This document shows, piece by piece, positions 9,356 to 20,645 of a stretch of DNA of 64,000 bases. Origin of the DNA: Cepaea nemoralis (taxonomy: Eukaryota > Mollusca > Gastropoda > Stylommatophora > Helicidae); assembly GCA_014155875.1 (NCBI GenBank), contig JACEFZ010011455.1, positions 1,014,501 to 1,078,500 of the forward strand, read 5' to 3'. Every line of letters starts with the position of its first letter. Within the stretch, counting starts at the first letter, position 1. A model generated the notes under the pieces. It made no database searches. It saw only the letters and a program-made list of their open reading frames with translations, and was not told the DNA's origin. The position numbers were made by a program, and so were the translations under genes.

Positions 9356-11795
9356 CAGACAATGTTGTAATCTGTTGTTGCCCCACTCAGTATCAATTAG
9401 ACAATGTTGTAACCTATCCTTGTCCCACTCAGCATCAAACAGACAATGATGTAATCTATCCTTGCCCCACTCAGCATCAAACAGACAATGTTGTAATCTA
9501 TCCTTGCCCCTCTCAGCATCAAACAGACAATGTTGTACTCTTCGTTGCCCCACTCAGCATCAAACAAACAATGTTGTAATCTATCGTTGCCCCACTCAGC
9601 ATCAAACAGACAATGTTGTAATCTATCGTTACCCCACTCAGCATCAAACAAACAATGTTGTAATCTATCCTTGTCCCACTCAGCATCAAACAGACAATGA
9701 TATAATCTATCCTTGCCCCACTCAGCATCAAACAGACAATGTTGTAATCTATCCTTGCCCCTCTCAGCATCAAACAGACAATGTTGTAATCTATCGTTGC
9801 CCCACTCAGCATCAAACAAACAATGTTGTAATCTATCGTTGCCCCACTCAGCATCAAACAGACAATGTTGTAATCTATCGTTGCCCCACTCAGCATCAAA
9901 CAAACAATGTTGTAATCTATCCTTGCCCCACTCAGCATCAAACAGACAATGTTGTAATCTATCCTTGCCCCACTCAGCATCAAACAAACAATGTTGTAAT
10001 CTATCGTTGCCCCACTCAGCATCAAACAGACAATGTTGTAATCTATCCTTGCCCCACTCAGCATCAAACAAACAATGTTGTAATCTATCCTTGCCCCACT
10101 CAGCATCAAACAGACAATGTTGTAATCTATCCTTGCCCCACTCAGCATCAAACAAACAATGTTGTAATCTATCCTTGCCCCACTCAGCATCAAACAGACA
10201 ATGTTGTAATCTATCCTTGCCCCACTCAGCATCAAACAAACAATGTTGTAATCTATCCTTGCCCCACTCAGCATCAAACAGACAATGTTGTAATCTATCC
10301 TTGCCCCACTCAGCATCAAACAAACAATGTTGTAATCTATCCTTGCCCCACTCAGCATCAAACAAGCAATGTTGTAATCTATCGTTGCCCCACTCAGCAT
10401 CAAACAGACAATGTTGTAATCTATCGTTGCCCCACTCAGCATCAAACAAACAATGTTATAATCTATCGTTGCCCCACTCAGCATCAAACAAACAATGTTG
10501 TAATCTATCGTTGCCCCACTCAGCATCAAACAAACAATGTTGTAATCTATCCTTGCCCCACTCAGCATCAAACAGACAATGTTGTAATCTATCCTTGCCC
10601 CACTCAGCATCAAACAGACAATGTTGTAATCTATCCTTGCCCCACTCTGCATCAAACAGACAATGTTGTAATCTATCGTTGCCCCACTCAGCATCAAACA
10701 AACAATGTTGTAATCTATCCTTGCCCCACTCAGCATCAAACAGACAATGTTGTAATCTATCCTTGCCCCACTCAGCATCAAACAAACAATGTTGTAATCT
10801 ATCGTTGCCCCACTCAGCATCAAACAGACAATGTTGTAATCTATCCTTGCCCCACTCAGCATCAAACAAACAATGTTGTAATCTATCCTTGCCCCACTCA
10901 GCATCAAACAAGCAATGTTGTAATCTATCGTTGCCCCACTCAGCATCAAACAGACAATGTTGTAATCTATCGTTGCCCCACTCAGCATCAAACAAACAAT
11001 GTTGTAATCTATCGTTGCCCCACTCAGCATCAAACAAACAATGTTGTAATCTATCGTTGCCCCACTCAGCATCAAACAAACAATGTTGTAATCTATCGTT
11101 GCCCCATTCAGCATCAAACAGACAATGTTGTAATCTATCGTTGCCCCACTCAGCATCAAACAGACAATGTTGTAATCTATCCTTGCCCCACTCATCATCA
11201 AACAGACAATGTTGTAATCTATCCTTGCCCCACTCAGCATCAAACAGACAATGTTGTAATCTATCCTTGCCCCACTCAGCATCAAACAGACAATGTTGTA
11301 ATCTATCGTTGCCCCACTCAGCATCAAACAGACAATGTTGTAATCTATCCTTGCCCCACTCAGCATCAAACAAACAATGTTGTAATCTATCGTTGCCCCA
11401 CTCAGCATCAAACAAACAATGTTGTAATCTATCGTTGCCCCACTCAGCATCAAACAAACAATGTTGTAATCTATCGTTGCCCCACTCAGCATCAAACAAA
11501 CAATGTTGTAATCTATCGTTGCCCCACTCAGCATCAAACAGACAATGTTGTAATCTATCCTTGCCCCACTCAGCATCAAACAGACAATGTTGTAATCTAT
11601 CGTTGCCCCACTCAGCATCAAACAGACAATGTTGTAATCTATCCTTGCCCCACTCAGCATCAAACAAACAATGTTGTAATCTATCCTTGCCCCACTCAGC
11701 ATCAAACAGACAATGTTGTAATCTATCGTTTTCCCACTCAGCATCAAACAGACAATGTTGTAATCTATCCTTGCCCCACTCAGCATCAAACATGC
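9356..11795. repeat. 42-bp satellite array
   Basis: About 58 near-identical monomers of CATCAAACAGACAATGTTGT plus AATCTATCCTTGCCCCACTCAG. Two diagnostic sites vary: CAGACAA versus CAAACAA, and CCTTG versus CGTTG. They alternate in an 84-bp dimer pattern in parts of the array. A rare CAAGCAA variant recurs exactly 546 bp (13 monomers) apart at 10361 and 10907, showing block duplication. The period is a multiple of three, so four of six frames stay open for hundreds of codons. I see no start context, promoter or splice signal to make it a gene. Confidence 0.95.
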
Positions 11796-11869
11796 CATCA
11801 ACTACAACAAGTCGGCAGTATGCTTAACAAAATCCCTTTTCCAGATCTTGATGCGTGTTCTGTACATGG

Positions 11870-11990
11870 TGCATGTGTCATTTTTATAGTTCACTCGCTA
11901 CTCGATAGATCATATGATAAATATCAGTTCGTAGCTCGGAATCGAATCCACAACCTTTAGAGCGCGAGGCGAGCGGCCTATCTGTTTCAA
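11870..11990 (-). mobile_element. tRNA-like SINE fragment (S6)
   Basis: The minus strand reads CCGCTCGCCTCGCGCTCTAA then GGTTGTGGATTCGATTCCGA, a B-box-like GATTCGATTCC at tRNA-like spacing. A tail sharing the ATCTATCGAGTAGCGA motif follows; that motif also occurs near 32770. Confidence 0.5.
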
Positions 11991-12476
11991 TCAATCAATC
12001 AATCATGTGCCATGCCGGAAAGCGTGGGCCGTCATGACTCGCCATTTCACTCGATCACCAGAGTCGTGGATCAGCTTAGTGTTCCTATCTCGTCCATGCC
12101 ATATGGCCAAGCCATCCAGGTATTTTCCTCTCGGTCTTTCTCTTGTTTTGTTCCCTTCGATCTTGCCAGTTGTCACTAAGTTCTCCAATCCATTTCTTCT
12201 CATAACATGTCCAAATAATTTTGACTGTCTTCGTCTAATTTCTCTAATCAATCTACGATTTTCATTTGTCTCTTGTAGTACTTGGTCATTGGTTTTTCTA
12301 TCTGTTCATTGTACTCTTTGCATTTTCCTCAGAAGCCACATTTCTGCAGCCATCAAATGTTTTTCAGATTGATTGCACATTGTCCAAGTTTCACATCCAT
12401 ACAAAAGAACAGGCTCTATGTACCCCCTCAACACTCTATTTCTCGTTTCAAGTGACATCTTTTTCCCATTATGTGT
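11988..12476 (-). mobile_element. LINE-C 3' end
   Basis: The minus strand encodes the end of an RT polyprotein: IREIRRRQSKLFGHVMRRNG, then LENLVTTGKIEG, PRGKYLDGLAIWHGRD and KWRVMTAHAFRHGT before the stop at about 12003. Left of the stop is a tandem tail (minus-strand TGAT repeats, 11988-12005). Upstream sequence to about 12476 continues the family but is frameshifted. Other copies: 13236, 37210, 40817, 44950. Confidence 0.85.
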
Positions 12477-12722
12477 GAATGAAAATAATTAAAAAGAATA
12501 CTTTTCTCAGATTTGACCAAAGTGGTGTTTATTAATGTTAAGAGAAGGAATCTGCAGACAAGCAGCAGAAATAAAGATTGCATCGTTTGTTTCCCATCTT
12601 TTTTTTTTCAAATCAAATATATGGCTATATGTATGTGCATCAACTGTTGACGGGAGAGAGTAATGAAAGTAGAACATTGCTTAAAGCAAAGAGAAAAGGA
12701 TAAACAGCATTCTGTGATCTTG
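12477..12722. other. Short unassigned interval
   Basis: AT-rich; no gene, repeat or signal recognised. Confidence 0.4.
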
Positions 12723-12923
12723 AGATGTGAAGAGAAGCATTAGAAAACATCGTGACGGCCTGAAAAATCAGTGGAAAAAGAGGCTGAGGCAGACCGAGAG
12801 TAATTATGCTGGATGGATTGAGACGGTGGCATGGAAGAATATCGTCAGCAGAGTTGATCCAGAAAACCAAGGACCGAGATCTGTGCAGAATAGAAACGGC
12901 TACTCCAGCTGGCAGAGCACATA

Positions 12924-12924
<1 letters not shown>
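12723..12924 (+). mobile_element. LINE-D 3' end
   Basis: Plus-strand sequence aligns with the fragments at 55800-55982 (+) and 59118-59340 (-). It shares GGCTGAGGCAGACCGAGAG, GCTGGATGGATTGAGACGGT, AGTTGATCCAGAAAACCAA and the final CTGGCAG. The 3' tail is (ATG)n, which has expanded into the adjacent microsatellite. Confidence 0.8.

Positions 12925-13009
<85 letters not shown>
12924..13009. repeat. (GAT)n microsatellite grown from a LINE-D tail
   Basis: About 28 perfect GAT units beginning exactly where the LINE-D copy ends. Encodes only poly-Asp or poly-Ser by artefact. Confidence 0.95.
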
Positions 13010-13022
13010 CCATCGCAGTTAC

Positions 13023-13103
13023 AATCCCTCTGTGTGAAAATGTCCTCCTCCTGTCCACGTGACTTCATGATGTTCTGGATCACACCACCACTGAAGGGCC
13101 AAC
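13023..13103 (-). CDS. Weak candidate exon, unidentified
   Basis: On the minus strand TTTGTTGCAG precedes an 81-nt open stretch reading WPFSGGVIQNIMKSRGQEED then IFTQRD, with a possible donor GTAACT. The acceptor phase (two nucleotides entering) would fit the NPC1 exon ending at 25543. However, the peptide does not match the expected NPC1 continuation, so membership is not supported. The right context is a GAT microsatellite. Confidence 0.2.
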
Positions 13104-13235
13104 CTGCAACAAATATCAACAAAGTGACAATCAATTGCACAAACTGACAACCATACTATTTTCAGTATCTACGGAAATCAGCATCAAACAGAGTAAAAGT
13201 GTATTCACACACAGAAAGATAACAATAAAGAACAT

Positions 13236-13731
13236 GCTGAATCATCATCATCATCATAATGTGCCCTGCCGATAACATGTTTCGCCATCTCACTCGCTCA
13301 CCAGAGTCGTGGATCAGCTCTGTGTTTTTGTCACTTTGTCATTTTGTCATTATGCCATGTGGTCAAGCCATCTAGATATTTACCTCTCTGTCTTTCCCTT
13401 GTTCTCTTCCCCTTTAATCTTGCCAGTTGTCACTAAGTTTTGCAGATTATTTCTTCTCTTAAATTGCCCAACAAATAATTTATCTAATCAGTTTACGGTT
13501 TTCATTTGTTACTTGTAGAACTTGCTGATTGGTTTTTCTCTCTGTACATGGTATTCGTTGCACGTTAGATGGTTTTTTCCCCCAGCTTGTCTGCTCATTG
13601 TTCACGTTTCGACTCCGTACAAAAGTATAAGTTATATGTAGCACCTAAACACTCTTTTTCTCAATGCAGTTGACATCTTATTTGTTTTTGTCAGTATGTT
13701 TTCCATCTTGCAAAAGGCTACAATTGCCATG
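13236..13731 (-). mobile_element. LINE-C 3' end
   Basis: Same family as 11988-12476: a CATCAT-type tail at 13240-13257, then GTGCCCTGCCG, CGCTCACCAGAGTCGTGGAT and the rest of the 3' ORF in reverse. More decayed; no usable frame. Confidence 0.8.
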
Positions 13732-14885
13732 TGTTGTTTTGTTTGTCCATCAAGAATGATGATGATCATTTATTTCAACCAGTGGGGTGGAAAGTTTGGA
13801 GCCTTGAGTTCTGAAATGGCTGATAAGGCCTATTTTGGCTCGAAAAGTCTTTTGACAATGTGGGCAAAGAATGCTTGATTTTCCAGGAGGAGGATCTCCT
13901 GTAGTGGTTGTTCTGTTTAACCTTTCCTTCACAGCTCTTGCAGTCCTGGTTGCTTCACGTATGACTGCACCTTTGCGTAATTATGTACGCCACGAATTTC
14001 TGACTTTGGCAGCAGTCTCCCAGGTTTCATGATGAATTCCAAAAGCTTTCAGTGAGATTTTCAGAGTGTCTTTAAAGCATTTCCTCTGGCCGCCTTGGGA
14101 GCGTTTACCATAACGCAGCTCGCCGTAAAAACATTCGTTTTCGGAGCCTGCGATCTGGCACGCGAGTCAAGTGACCAGCCCAGCGAATCTGGTTCTTCAT
14201 TGATAGAGTGTAGATACTGGGCATGGACGCTCTTTCTAGGAGTTCAGTTTCTGGGATTTTGTCTTGCCACTTAATCTTCAATAGCTTCCTAAAGCAGACT
14301 GTGTGGATGTGGTTTAATTTCCTAGTGTGTCGCTGATAAACAGTCCAGGTTTCACAAGTATATAGCAGTGTGGATAATACAACTGCTTTGTAGACTTTTA
14401 GCTTTGTTTGTAGGCTTATTCCAGTTCTGTCCCAAACATTCTTGTACTTCGTCATCAATTGTGGCAGCTTGTGACCAGTGCTGCCAAGATAGATTAATTT
14501 GTCCACAACACTTAGTCTATGACCATTCACTTTGATATTTGGCACGGTGTGATTATTCCCTGGACCTAGCTGGTACATAACCACAGTCTTCTCCAAGTTT
14601 ATATTGAGCCCAAAGTTGGAACAGGCATATGAGAAAGCTGAAACATTGTGTTGCATGTCTGCCTTTGAGTTGGCATATAGAGCACAATCATCAGCAAACA
14701 AGAGCTCTCTGACGGTGTCGCTGTTAGTTTTAGTTTTAGCTTTCAGCCTTCTGAGACTGAACAACTTTCCATCCATGCGGTAGTTGATGTCATTTCCAAT
14801 GTCGTTGTTCTCGAAGGCATTCGTCAGCATAACTGAAAACATTAAAACACGTTGGTGCCAGGACACATCATTGCTTCACACGACA
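13732..14885 (-). mobile_element. LINE-Z fragment with RT and degenerate zinc finger
   Basis: A second LINE-Z copy. A 253-codon frame (14105-14866) holds the RT palm with LLFADDCALYANSKADMQ, LEKTVVMYQLGPGNN, YTCETWTVYQRHTRKLN and WAGHLTRVPDRRLRKR. The C-terminal part is in another frame (13750-13932). Its finger reads CPHCQKTF...HFRTQ: the last zinc ligand His has become Gln. Compared with 7366-8645 it has a short internal deletion after YLGSTG. Confidence 0.85.
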
Positions 14886-15019
14886 TCCAAGATAGGCCAA
14901 GAATACTATATGCAGTTTACAATTTAAACAATCTACGTAAATAGACATTAGACGTAGACAGTTAAGATATTATGGGCATGGTATGAGGAAAAAAAATTAA
15001 TTGGACAACACTATGACGA
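14886..15019. other. Short interval with a LINE-C scrap
   Basis: ATTAGACGTAGACAGT at about 14950 matches a LINE-C internal motif (also at 45045). Nothing else recognised. Confidence 0.4.
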
Positions 15020-16282
15020 TTGATATTCTACCAATCCGAAGACAGTACTTTAGAAGCTAGGATGTTACTCATTCATTATTCTACCACCCCGAAGACAATA
15101 CATTAGAAACTAGGATGCTATTCATTCATTATTCTACCAATCCGAAGACTGTACTTTAGAAGCTAAGATGCTCCTCATTGATTATTCTAACAATCTGAAG
15201 ACAGTACTTTAGAAGTGAAGATGCTCCTCATTCATTATTCTACCAATCAAAAGACAGTACTTTGGAAGCTAGGATGCTCCTCATTCATTATTCTACCAAT
15301 CCGAAGACTGTACTTTAGAAGCTAAGATGCTCCTCATTGATTATTCTAACAATCTGAAGGCAGTACTTTAGAAGTGAAGATGCTCCTCATTCATTATTCT
15401 ACCAATCAAAAGACAGTACTTTGGAAGCTAGGATGCTCCTCATTCATTATTCTACCAATCCGAAGACTGTACTTTAGAAGCTAAGATGCTCCTCATTGAT
15501 TATTCTAACAATCTGAAGACAGTACTTTAGAAGTGAAGATGCTCCTCATTCATTATTCTACCAATCAAAAGACAGTACTTTGGAAGCTAGGATGCTCCTC
15601 ATTCATTATTCAACCAATCCGAAGACTGTACTTTAGAAGCTAAGATGCTCCTCATTGATTATTCTAACAATCTGAAGACAGTACTTTAGAAGTGAAGATG
15701 CTCCTCATTCATTATTCTACCAATCAAAAGACAGTACTTTGGAAGCTAGGATGCTCCTCATTCATTATTCTACCAATCCGAAGACTGTACTTTAGAAGCT
15801 AAGATGCTCCTCATTGATTATTCTAACAATCTGAAGACAGTACTTTAGAAGTGAAGATGCTCCTCATTCATTATTCTACCAATCAAAAGACAGTACTTTG
15901 GAAGCTAGGATGCTCCTCATTCATTATTCTATCAATCCGAAGACTGTACTTTAGAAGCTAAGATGCTCCTCATTGATTATTCTAACAATCTGAAGACAGT
16001 ACTTTAGAAGTGAAGATGCTCCTCATTCATTATTCTACCAATCAAAAGACAGTACTTTGGAAGCTAGGATGCTCCTCATTCATTATTCTACCAATCCGAA
16101 GACTGTACTTTAGAAGCTAAGATGCTCCTCATTGATTATTCTAACAATCTGAAGACAGTACTTTAGAAGTGAAGATGCTCCTCATTCATTATTCTACCAA
16201 TCAAAAGACAGTACTTTGGAAGCTAGGATGCTCCTCATTCATTATTCTATCAATCCGAAGACTGTACTTTAGAAGCTAAGAT
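15020..16282. repeat. 53-bp satellite with a 159-bp higher-order repeat (left part)
   Basis: Three related 53-bp monomers (containing CCGAAGACTGTACTTTAG, CTGAAGACAGTACTTTAG and AAAAGACAGTACTTTGG) alternate strictly A-B-C. The 159-bp unit repeats about seven times, e.g. the A-specific motif at 15142, 15301 and 15460. The array is split by LINE-A. Confidence 0.93.
16271..16282. repeat. Target-site duplication of LINE-A, left copy
   Basis: AGAAGCTAAGAT, repeated at 19503-19514. Both lie in the satellite, but the sequence on the other side of each copy is broken by the insertion, so the match marks the integration site. Confidence 0.85.
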
Positions 16283-19200
16283 TCTTCTTCTTCTTCTTCA
16301 GCATTCCGAGCCATTGAGGTTCTTTGCTGCAAATACAATCTGTCTCCATTCGTCTCTCTGGTGGACCTTCTCTTGCCAGTCGTTGATTCCAAGTGCTTGT
16401 AGGTCTGTATGTATATTATCTCTCCACCGCCTTCTTGGTCTACCTCGGGGTCTACGGTCATTTATTTCCTGAGTGTAAGCGAGTTTTGTTTCCCTATTAT
16501 CTTCCATTCTTTCTATATGCCCCAGCCATTGTAGTCTATTAGCCTTCATGATACCAGTGATTAGCGGGGACTTAAACAAATCATAAATGTCTTTGTTACT
16601 TCTTCTTTTCCACTCTCCACTTTGTGTATCCCTAATGGGTCCAAAGATGCGTCTTAAAATTTTGTTCTCAAAGGTTTGTAACAAGGCTTCGTCTCCTTTC
16701 GTTGTACTCCAGGTTTCAGAGCCATACAGCACAACTGGTCTGATCAGTGTTTTGTATATTGTGATTTTGGTGTTACGAGATAGCGCCTTTGATTTTAGTA
16801 GATGTTGTAGTGCATAGTATATCTTATTTCCAGAGTTGATTCTAGTTTGTATTTCTTCCCTTATGATGTTGGAGCAGTTGAAGATTGTACCCAGGTATTT
16901 GTATGTTTCCGTTCTTTTAATGGTCATATTATCTATTTGTATGTGGCCAGAGTTTTTAGCCATTCCGTCTCTTGAAATTACCATATATTCTGTCTTATCT
17001 TGGTTGATAACCAGCCCCATCTGTTGGGCTTTTTCCTTTAAGTGAGTCAATATTTCTAATGTCTTTTGTTCACTTTGCCCTATAATATCTATATCATCTG
17101 CATAACCAAGCAGCCTGGATGTTCCTCCAATATCACATTCCTCCTTTACCTTCCTTACAACTTTCTCTAGAGCCAGATTGAAGAGTAGCGGCGATAGTGC
17201 ATCACCCTGTTTCAAGCCAGATGTTATTTGGAAGGGGTCTGATTTCCTGCCTTTATATGTTACTATATTATAAGTATCTTCCATGCATAGTTTGGTCATG
17301 TTAATTAACTTCCTTGGTATTCCAAATTCCTGCATAACTTTCCATAGACTATTCCTATGGACACTATCATAAGCCTTTTTAAAATCCACAAAAATGTTAT
17401 GGAGATCTCTTTTATATTCCCAATGTTTCTCGGCTATTTGTCGTAAGATAAATATCTGATCTATTGTTGATCTGTTTTGTCTAAAACCCGCCTGGTAGTC
17501 ACCTAATATGTCTTCTGAATATGGTTTTAGTCTATTTAGTAATACTGCGGATAGTATCTTATAGCTTGTGGACAGTAGTGATATTCCTCTATAATTTCCA
17601 CATTGGAACTTGTCTCCTTTCTTAAAGATAGGTATCAATAATGACTCTTTCCAGTCATGGGGTAATTCTTCTGTCCTCCAGATTTTTATTATTAGTTCGT
17701 ATAGCTTTAGATGTAATGCATGGCCACCTGCCTTTATAAATTCAGCAGCAATTCCATCAGTCCCAGTTGCCTTATTGTTTTTAAGTCGTGTGATTACATA
17801 TAGGATTTCTTCAAATGTAGGTTCTTCAATTTGTGGTTCGCATGTTAGAACCTCTTCCTGTGGGAAAATGTTACTTGGAGCTTCACAATTTAGTAATTCA
17901 ATAAAATATTCTTTCCATGTGTTGCACATTTCTTCATTGGTATTTATCATATTCCCATTTTTGTCTTTTAAACCATATGTGTTTTGTTGGTGCCCTCGTT
18001 TCATTGACTTCAGTACTTTAAAAAACTTTCTGGATTCATTTTTCTGGTGATTAGTTTCCATATCTTTGATTATATTACTCATATATTCTCGCTTCTGCTG
18101 TCTGACTATTTTTGTAGCCTCTTTACATTCATTTCTATAATGCTCTTCCTTTTGGATGTTATTGATGTCATTTAACCATACATGTCTGGCATTCTTCTTC
18201 TTAGTGACTGCTTCTTCACATTTTTGATTGAACCATCTGTTCTTTCTATGCGTGGTTGACACACCGAGACATTCTTCTGCGGTAGATTGAACTGTATTCT
18301 TGATGTTCAACCAAGTTTGGTCAACGCTTTCCTCCAAAGGGTTTTGAAAAGTTTCAAGTTTACATTTTATTTCATCTGTAAATTTCTCTTTGACTGTAAT
18401 GTCTTGTAGTTTTTCTCTGTTATATGTTGGGTGTAATCTTTGTAATTTAGTATAGAAAGCTCTCTTAAGTTTTATTTTAAATTTTGCTCCAACGAGGAAA
18501 TGGTCACTGTGGCACTCAGCTCCTCTATAACTTCTGACTTGCTGTATGTTTGATGCATTTCTGTTGTTAATTAAAATGTGATCTATTTGATTATAGGTTC
18601 TCTTGTCACATGATTTCCAAGTTTGTTTGTGTATATCCTTTCTTTGTAGTCTGGTACTGCTAATCTGCAGTCCTTTGGCTTCTGCCAGGTTGATGACTCT
18701 CCATCCATTATCATTTGAAGTTGTATGTAGGCTTTCCATACCGGCCACTTTTTTATTAGTTTGCTCTCTACCTATTTTTGCATTGAAGTCTCCCAGCACA
18801 ATCAGGATGTCCTGTTTGGGGGTTTCTTCTATGACATCTTCCAGATCATTATAAAAGTCTTCTTTAATATCATCTTCTTTCTCTTCAGTAGGTGCATGTA
18901 CATTAATCATCGTTATATTTTTCCATTTACCTTTTATTCGTAATTTACTAATCCTGTCATTAAAAGCTTTAAAGTTTAAAATGTTCCCCCATAACTCTTT
19001 TTTGATGACAAATCCTGTTCCTAATTCATGTTTATTTTGGGTGTTTCCTCCATATATTATAATCATTCCATTTTGCTCTAAAGTACCCTCTCCTGGCCAC
19101 CTTATTTCTTGAATTGCTGTGATATCCATTTGATATTCAACCAGCTCCCGGGTTAGTTCTTCGGCCGCTCCAGCTTGATATAGTGTCCGTACATTCCATG

Positions 19201-19502
19201 TTCCAAATCTCAAAAGTCCTTTAACGTTCCAAGGTCGTTGTCCAGATAAGTCAGTCCGATATCGAGGCTCATGTATTTGTTTCGTAACAAAGAAAGGTTT
19301 TTACAAAGGTGGGGATGTTAACCCCACGCTTCAACCCCCAACCTGGAGGACCAGGGTGTTTCTCTTTGTCTGTTCTCTACCCTTTGACCTGTCCGGCTTG
19401 GGAGGCCCTGCTGGTAGCTACGCTACCGCCGGCATAGCTCTCAGGGTCATTGAGAAACTCAAGCTCCCCCACCACGACAAGGTGGAAACACCATCGGGGG
19501 AG
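16283..19502 (-). mobile_element. LINE-A, full-length RTE-like non-LTR retrotransposon
   Basis: A 3220-bp insertion in the 53-bp satellite. Minus-strand structure: about 290 bp of 5' leader (19214-19502), one 971-codon ORF, then almost no 3' UTR and a (GAA)n tail (16284-16298 in reverse). Perfect 12-bp target duplications flank it. A single ORF with APE endonuclease and RT, no RNase H and a trinucleotide tail fits RTE-type LINEs; the clade is inferred from architecture only. Confidence 0.9.
16298..19213 (-). CDS. LINE-A APE endonuclease / reverse transcriptase, 971 aa, intact
   Basis: Starts MRFGTWNVRTLYQAG, the usual opening of APE-type endonucleases, so the ATG at 19213 is convincing. APE landmarks: AIQEIRWPG (catalytic Glu), VLGDFNAKIGRE, YNQIDHILI and the terminal SDH (HSDHFLV). 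RT follows at about residues 470-750: NKATGTDGIAAEFIKAGG, PIFKKGDKFQCGNYRGISLL, FVDFKKAYDSVHR, GLKQGDALSPLLFNLAL and the catalytic YADDIDIIG. C-terminal section: RPVVLYGSETWS, LQWLGHIERMED and RPRGRPRRRWRDNI, ending NLNGSEC. There is no stop or frameshift. It would perform target-primed reverse transcription. This is the one mobile-element protein in the window that looks able to function. Confidence 0.93.
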   Translation of the reverse strand: MRFGTWNVRTLYQAGAAEELTRELVEYQMDITAIQEIRWPGEGTLEQNGMIIIYGGNTQNKHELGTGFVIKKELWGNILNFKAFNDRISKLRIKGKWKNITMINVHAPTEEKEDDIKEDFYNDLEDVIEETPKQDILIVLGDFNAKIGREQTNKKVAGMESLHTTSNDNGWRVINLAEAKGLQISSTRLQRKDIHKQTWKSCDKRTYNQIDHILINNRNASNIQQVRSYRGAECHSDHFLVGAKFKIKLKRAFYTKLQRLHPTYNREKLQDITVKEKFTDEIKCKLETFQNPLEESVDQTWLNIKNTVQSTAEECLGVSTTHRKNRWFNQKCEEAVTKKKNARHVWLNDINNIQKEEHYRNECKEATKIVRQQKREYMSNIIKDMETNHQKNESRKFFKVLKSMKRGHQQNTYGLKDKNGNMINTNEEMCNTWKEYFIELLNCEAPSNIFPQEEVLTCEPQIEEPTFEEILYVITRLKNNKATGTDGIAAEFIKAGGHALHLKLYELIIKIWRTEELPHDWKESLLIPIFKKGDKFQCGNYRGISLLSTSYKILSAVLLNRLKPYSEDILGDYQAGFRQNRSTIDQIFILRQIAEKHWEYKRDLHNIFVDFKKAYDSVHRNSLWKVMQEFGIPRKLINMTKLCMEDTYNIVTYKGRKSDPFQITSGLKQGDALSPLLFNLALEKVVRKVKEECDIGGTSRLLGYADDIDIIGQSEQKTLEILTHLKEKAQQMGLVINQDKTEYMVISRDGMAKNSGHIQIDNMTIKRTETYKYLGTIFNCSNIIREEIQTRINSGNKIYYALQHLLKSKALSRNTKITIYKTLIRPVVLYGSETWSTTKGDEALLQTFENKILRRIFGPIRDTQSGEWKRRSNKDIYDLFKSPLITGIMKANRLQWLGHIERMEDNRETKLAYTQEINDRRPRGRPRRRWRDNIHTDLQALGINDWQEKVHQRDEWRQIVFAAKNLNGSEC

Positions 19503-19735
19503 AGAAGCTAAGATGCTCCTCATTAATTATTCTAACAATCTGAAGACAGTACTTTAGAAGTGAAGATGCTCCTCATTCATTATTCTACCAATCAAAAGAC
19601 AGTACTTTGGAAGCTAGGATGCTCTTCATTCGTTGTTCTACCAATCCGAAGACAATACTTTAGAAGCTAGGATGCTACTCATTCATTATTCTACCAATCC
19701 AAAGTCATTACTCTAAATCTAGGATGCTTAGCCAC
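19503..19735. repeat. 53-bp satellite (right part)
   Basis: Continuation of the array after LINE-A, starting with the second target-duplication copy (19503-19514). Units are more diverged towards 19735. Confidence 0.88.
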
Positions 19736-20243
19736 ACATACTTAAGACAACGTAACAACAAAACCACGCATAGACAATAACACATACACTCATACCCCAG
19801 ACGAGACAACAATGTGCAGATTGTTGTGTGTTTTTATGTACTCTGTCATGAACTGCTCAAACTTGGACTCCCATGCTTTGGCTGGTTCGTTCAGAATCGG
19901 GTCTTGGTAGTTATTGACCGGAAAAGTCATGACAAACGCTGTGGAAGATCTGCACCTATTGTCTGGTCAGAGGGAAAAGCCAAATATGGATTCCGGGTCA
20001 TGCTCTAGATGTGGATCAATTACCTAGTTAATCACATTATTCAGCTTAGGGAATAAGTAGACGCCTGGTGATTATGTGTTCGATTTACATCGTGGATGAT
20101 TCGAATTGTAAAAACATGGCAGGTGCTCTCAGGTCGGTCCGGGCTAACATGGGTGCCGGGAAAAGTCTTAGAAAGTAAAGGCGGCAGGCGAGATACCGCC
20201 CAGCTCGCCCAGCTAGTGCTGATTGGCCTGTCAAGTAAATATA
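19736..20243. other. Unassigned interval
   Basis: No gene recognised. ATTATGTGTTCGATTTACAT near 20072 is weakly tRNA-SINE-like. A GC-richer stretch at 20120-20230 has no coding signal. Confidence 0.4.
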
Positions 20244-20645
20244 TGTTTCAGCACCGTATTCCTGACACGCATACATGTCTAAAAATATGTGGTAGCACCG
20301 TAATCTCATCATGCATACCTGTGTAAAAATATGTGTCAGCACCATATTCCGATTCCCAACACGCATACATGTGTAAAAATATGTGTAGCACCGTATTCTC
20401 AACACGCATACATGTGTAAAAGTAAGTGGTTGCACCGTGTTCCCGAAACGCATACGTGTGTAAAATTATGTGTCAGCACCGTATTCCCGACACGCATGCA
20501 TATGTAAACATATGTGTGGCACCGTATTCCCAACACACATACATGTGTAAAAATATGTGTCAGCACCGTATTCCCGACACGCATACATATGTAAACATAT
20601 GTGTGGCACCGTATTCCCAACACGCATACATATGTGTTAAAAAGG
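20244..20645. repeat. About 44-46 bp minisatellite
   Basis: Nine or so units of CAGCACCGTATTCCCGACAC followed by GCATACATGTGTAAAAATATGTGT. Two monomer types (AAAAATATGTGTCAGC and AACATATGTGTGGC) alternate at the right end. Confidence 0.88.

Noticed and set aside
5487..11795. CRISPR-like repeat arrays
   Set aside because: Repeats are contiguous without unique spacers and the context is eukaryotic.
9397..11960. ORFs of 832, 760, 704, 445 and 350 codons over the 42-bp array
   Set aside because: They are all generated by a 42-bp tandem unit without stops and contradict each other on both strands. No gene-like start, intron or family signal.
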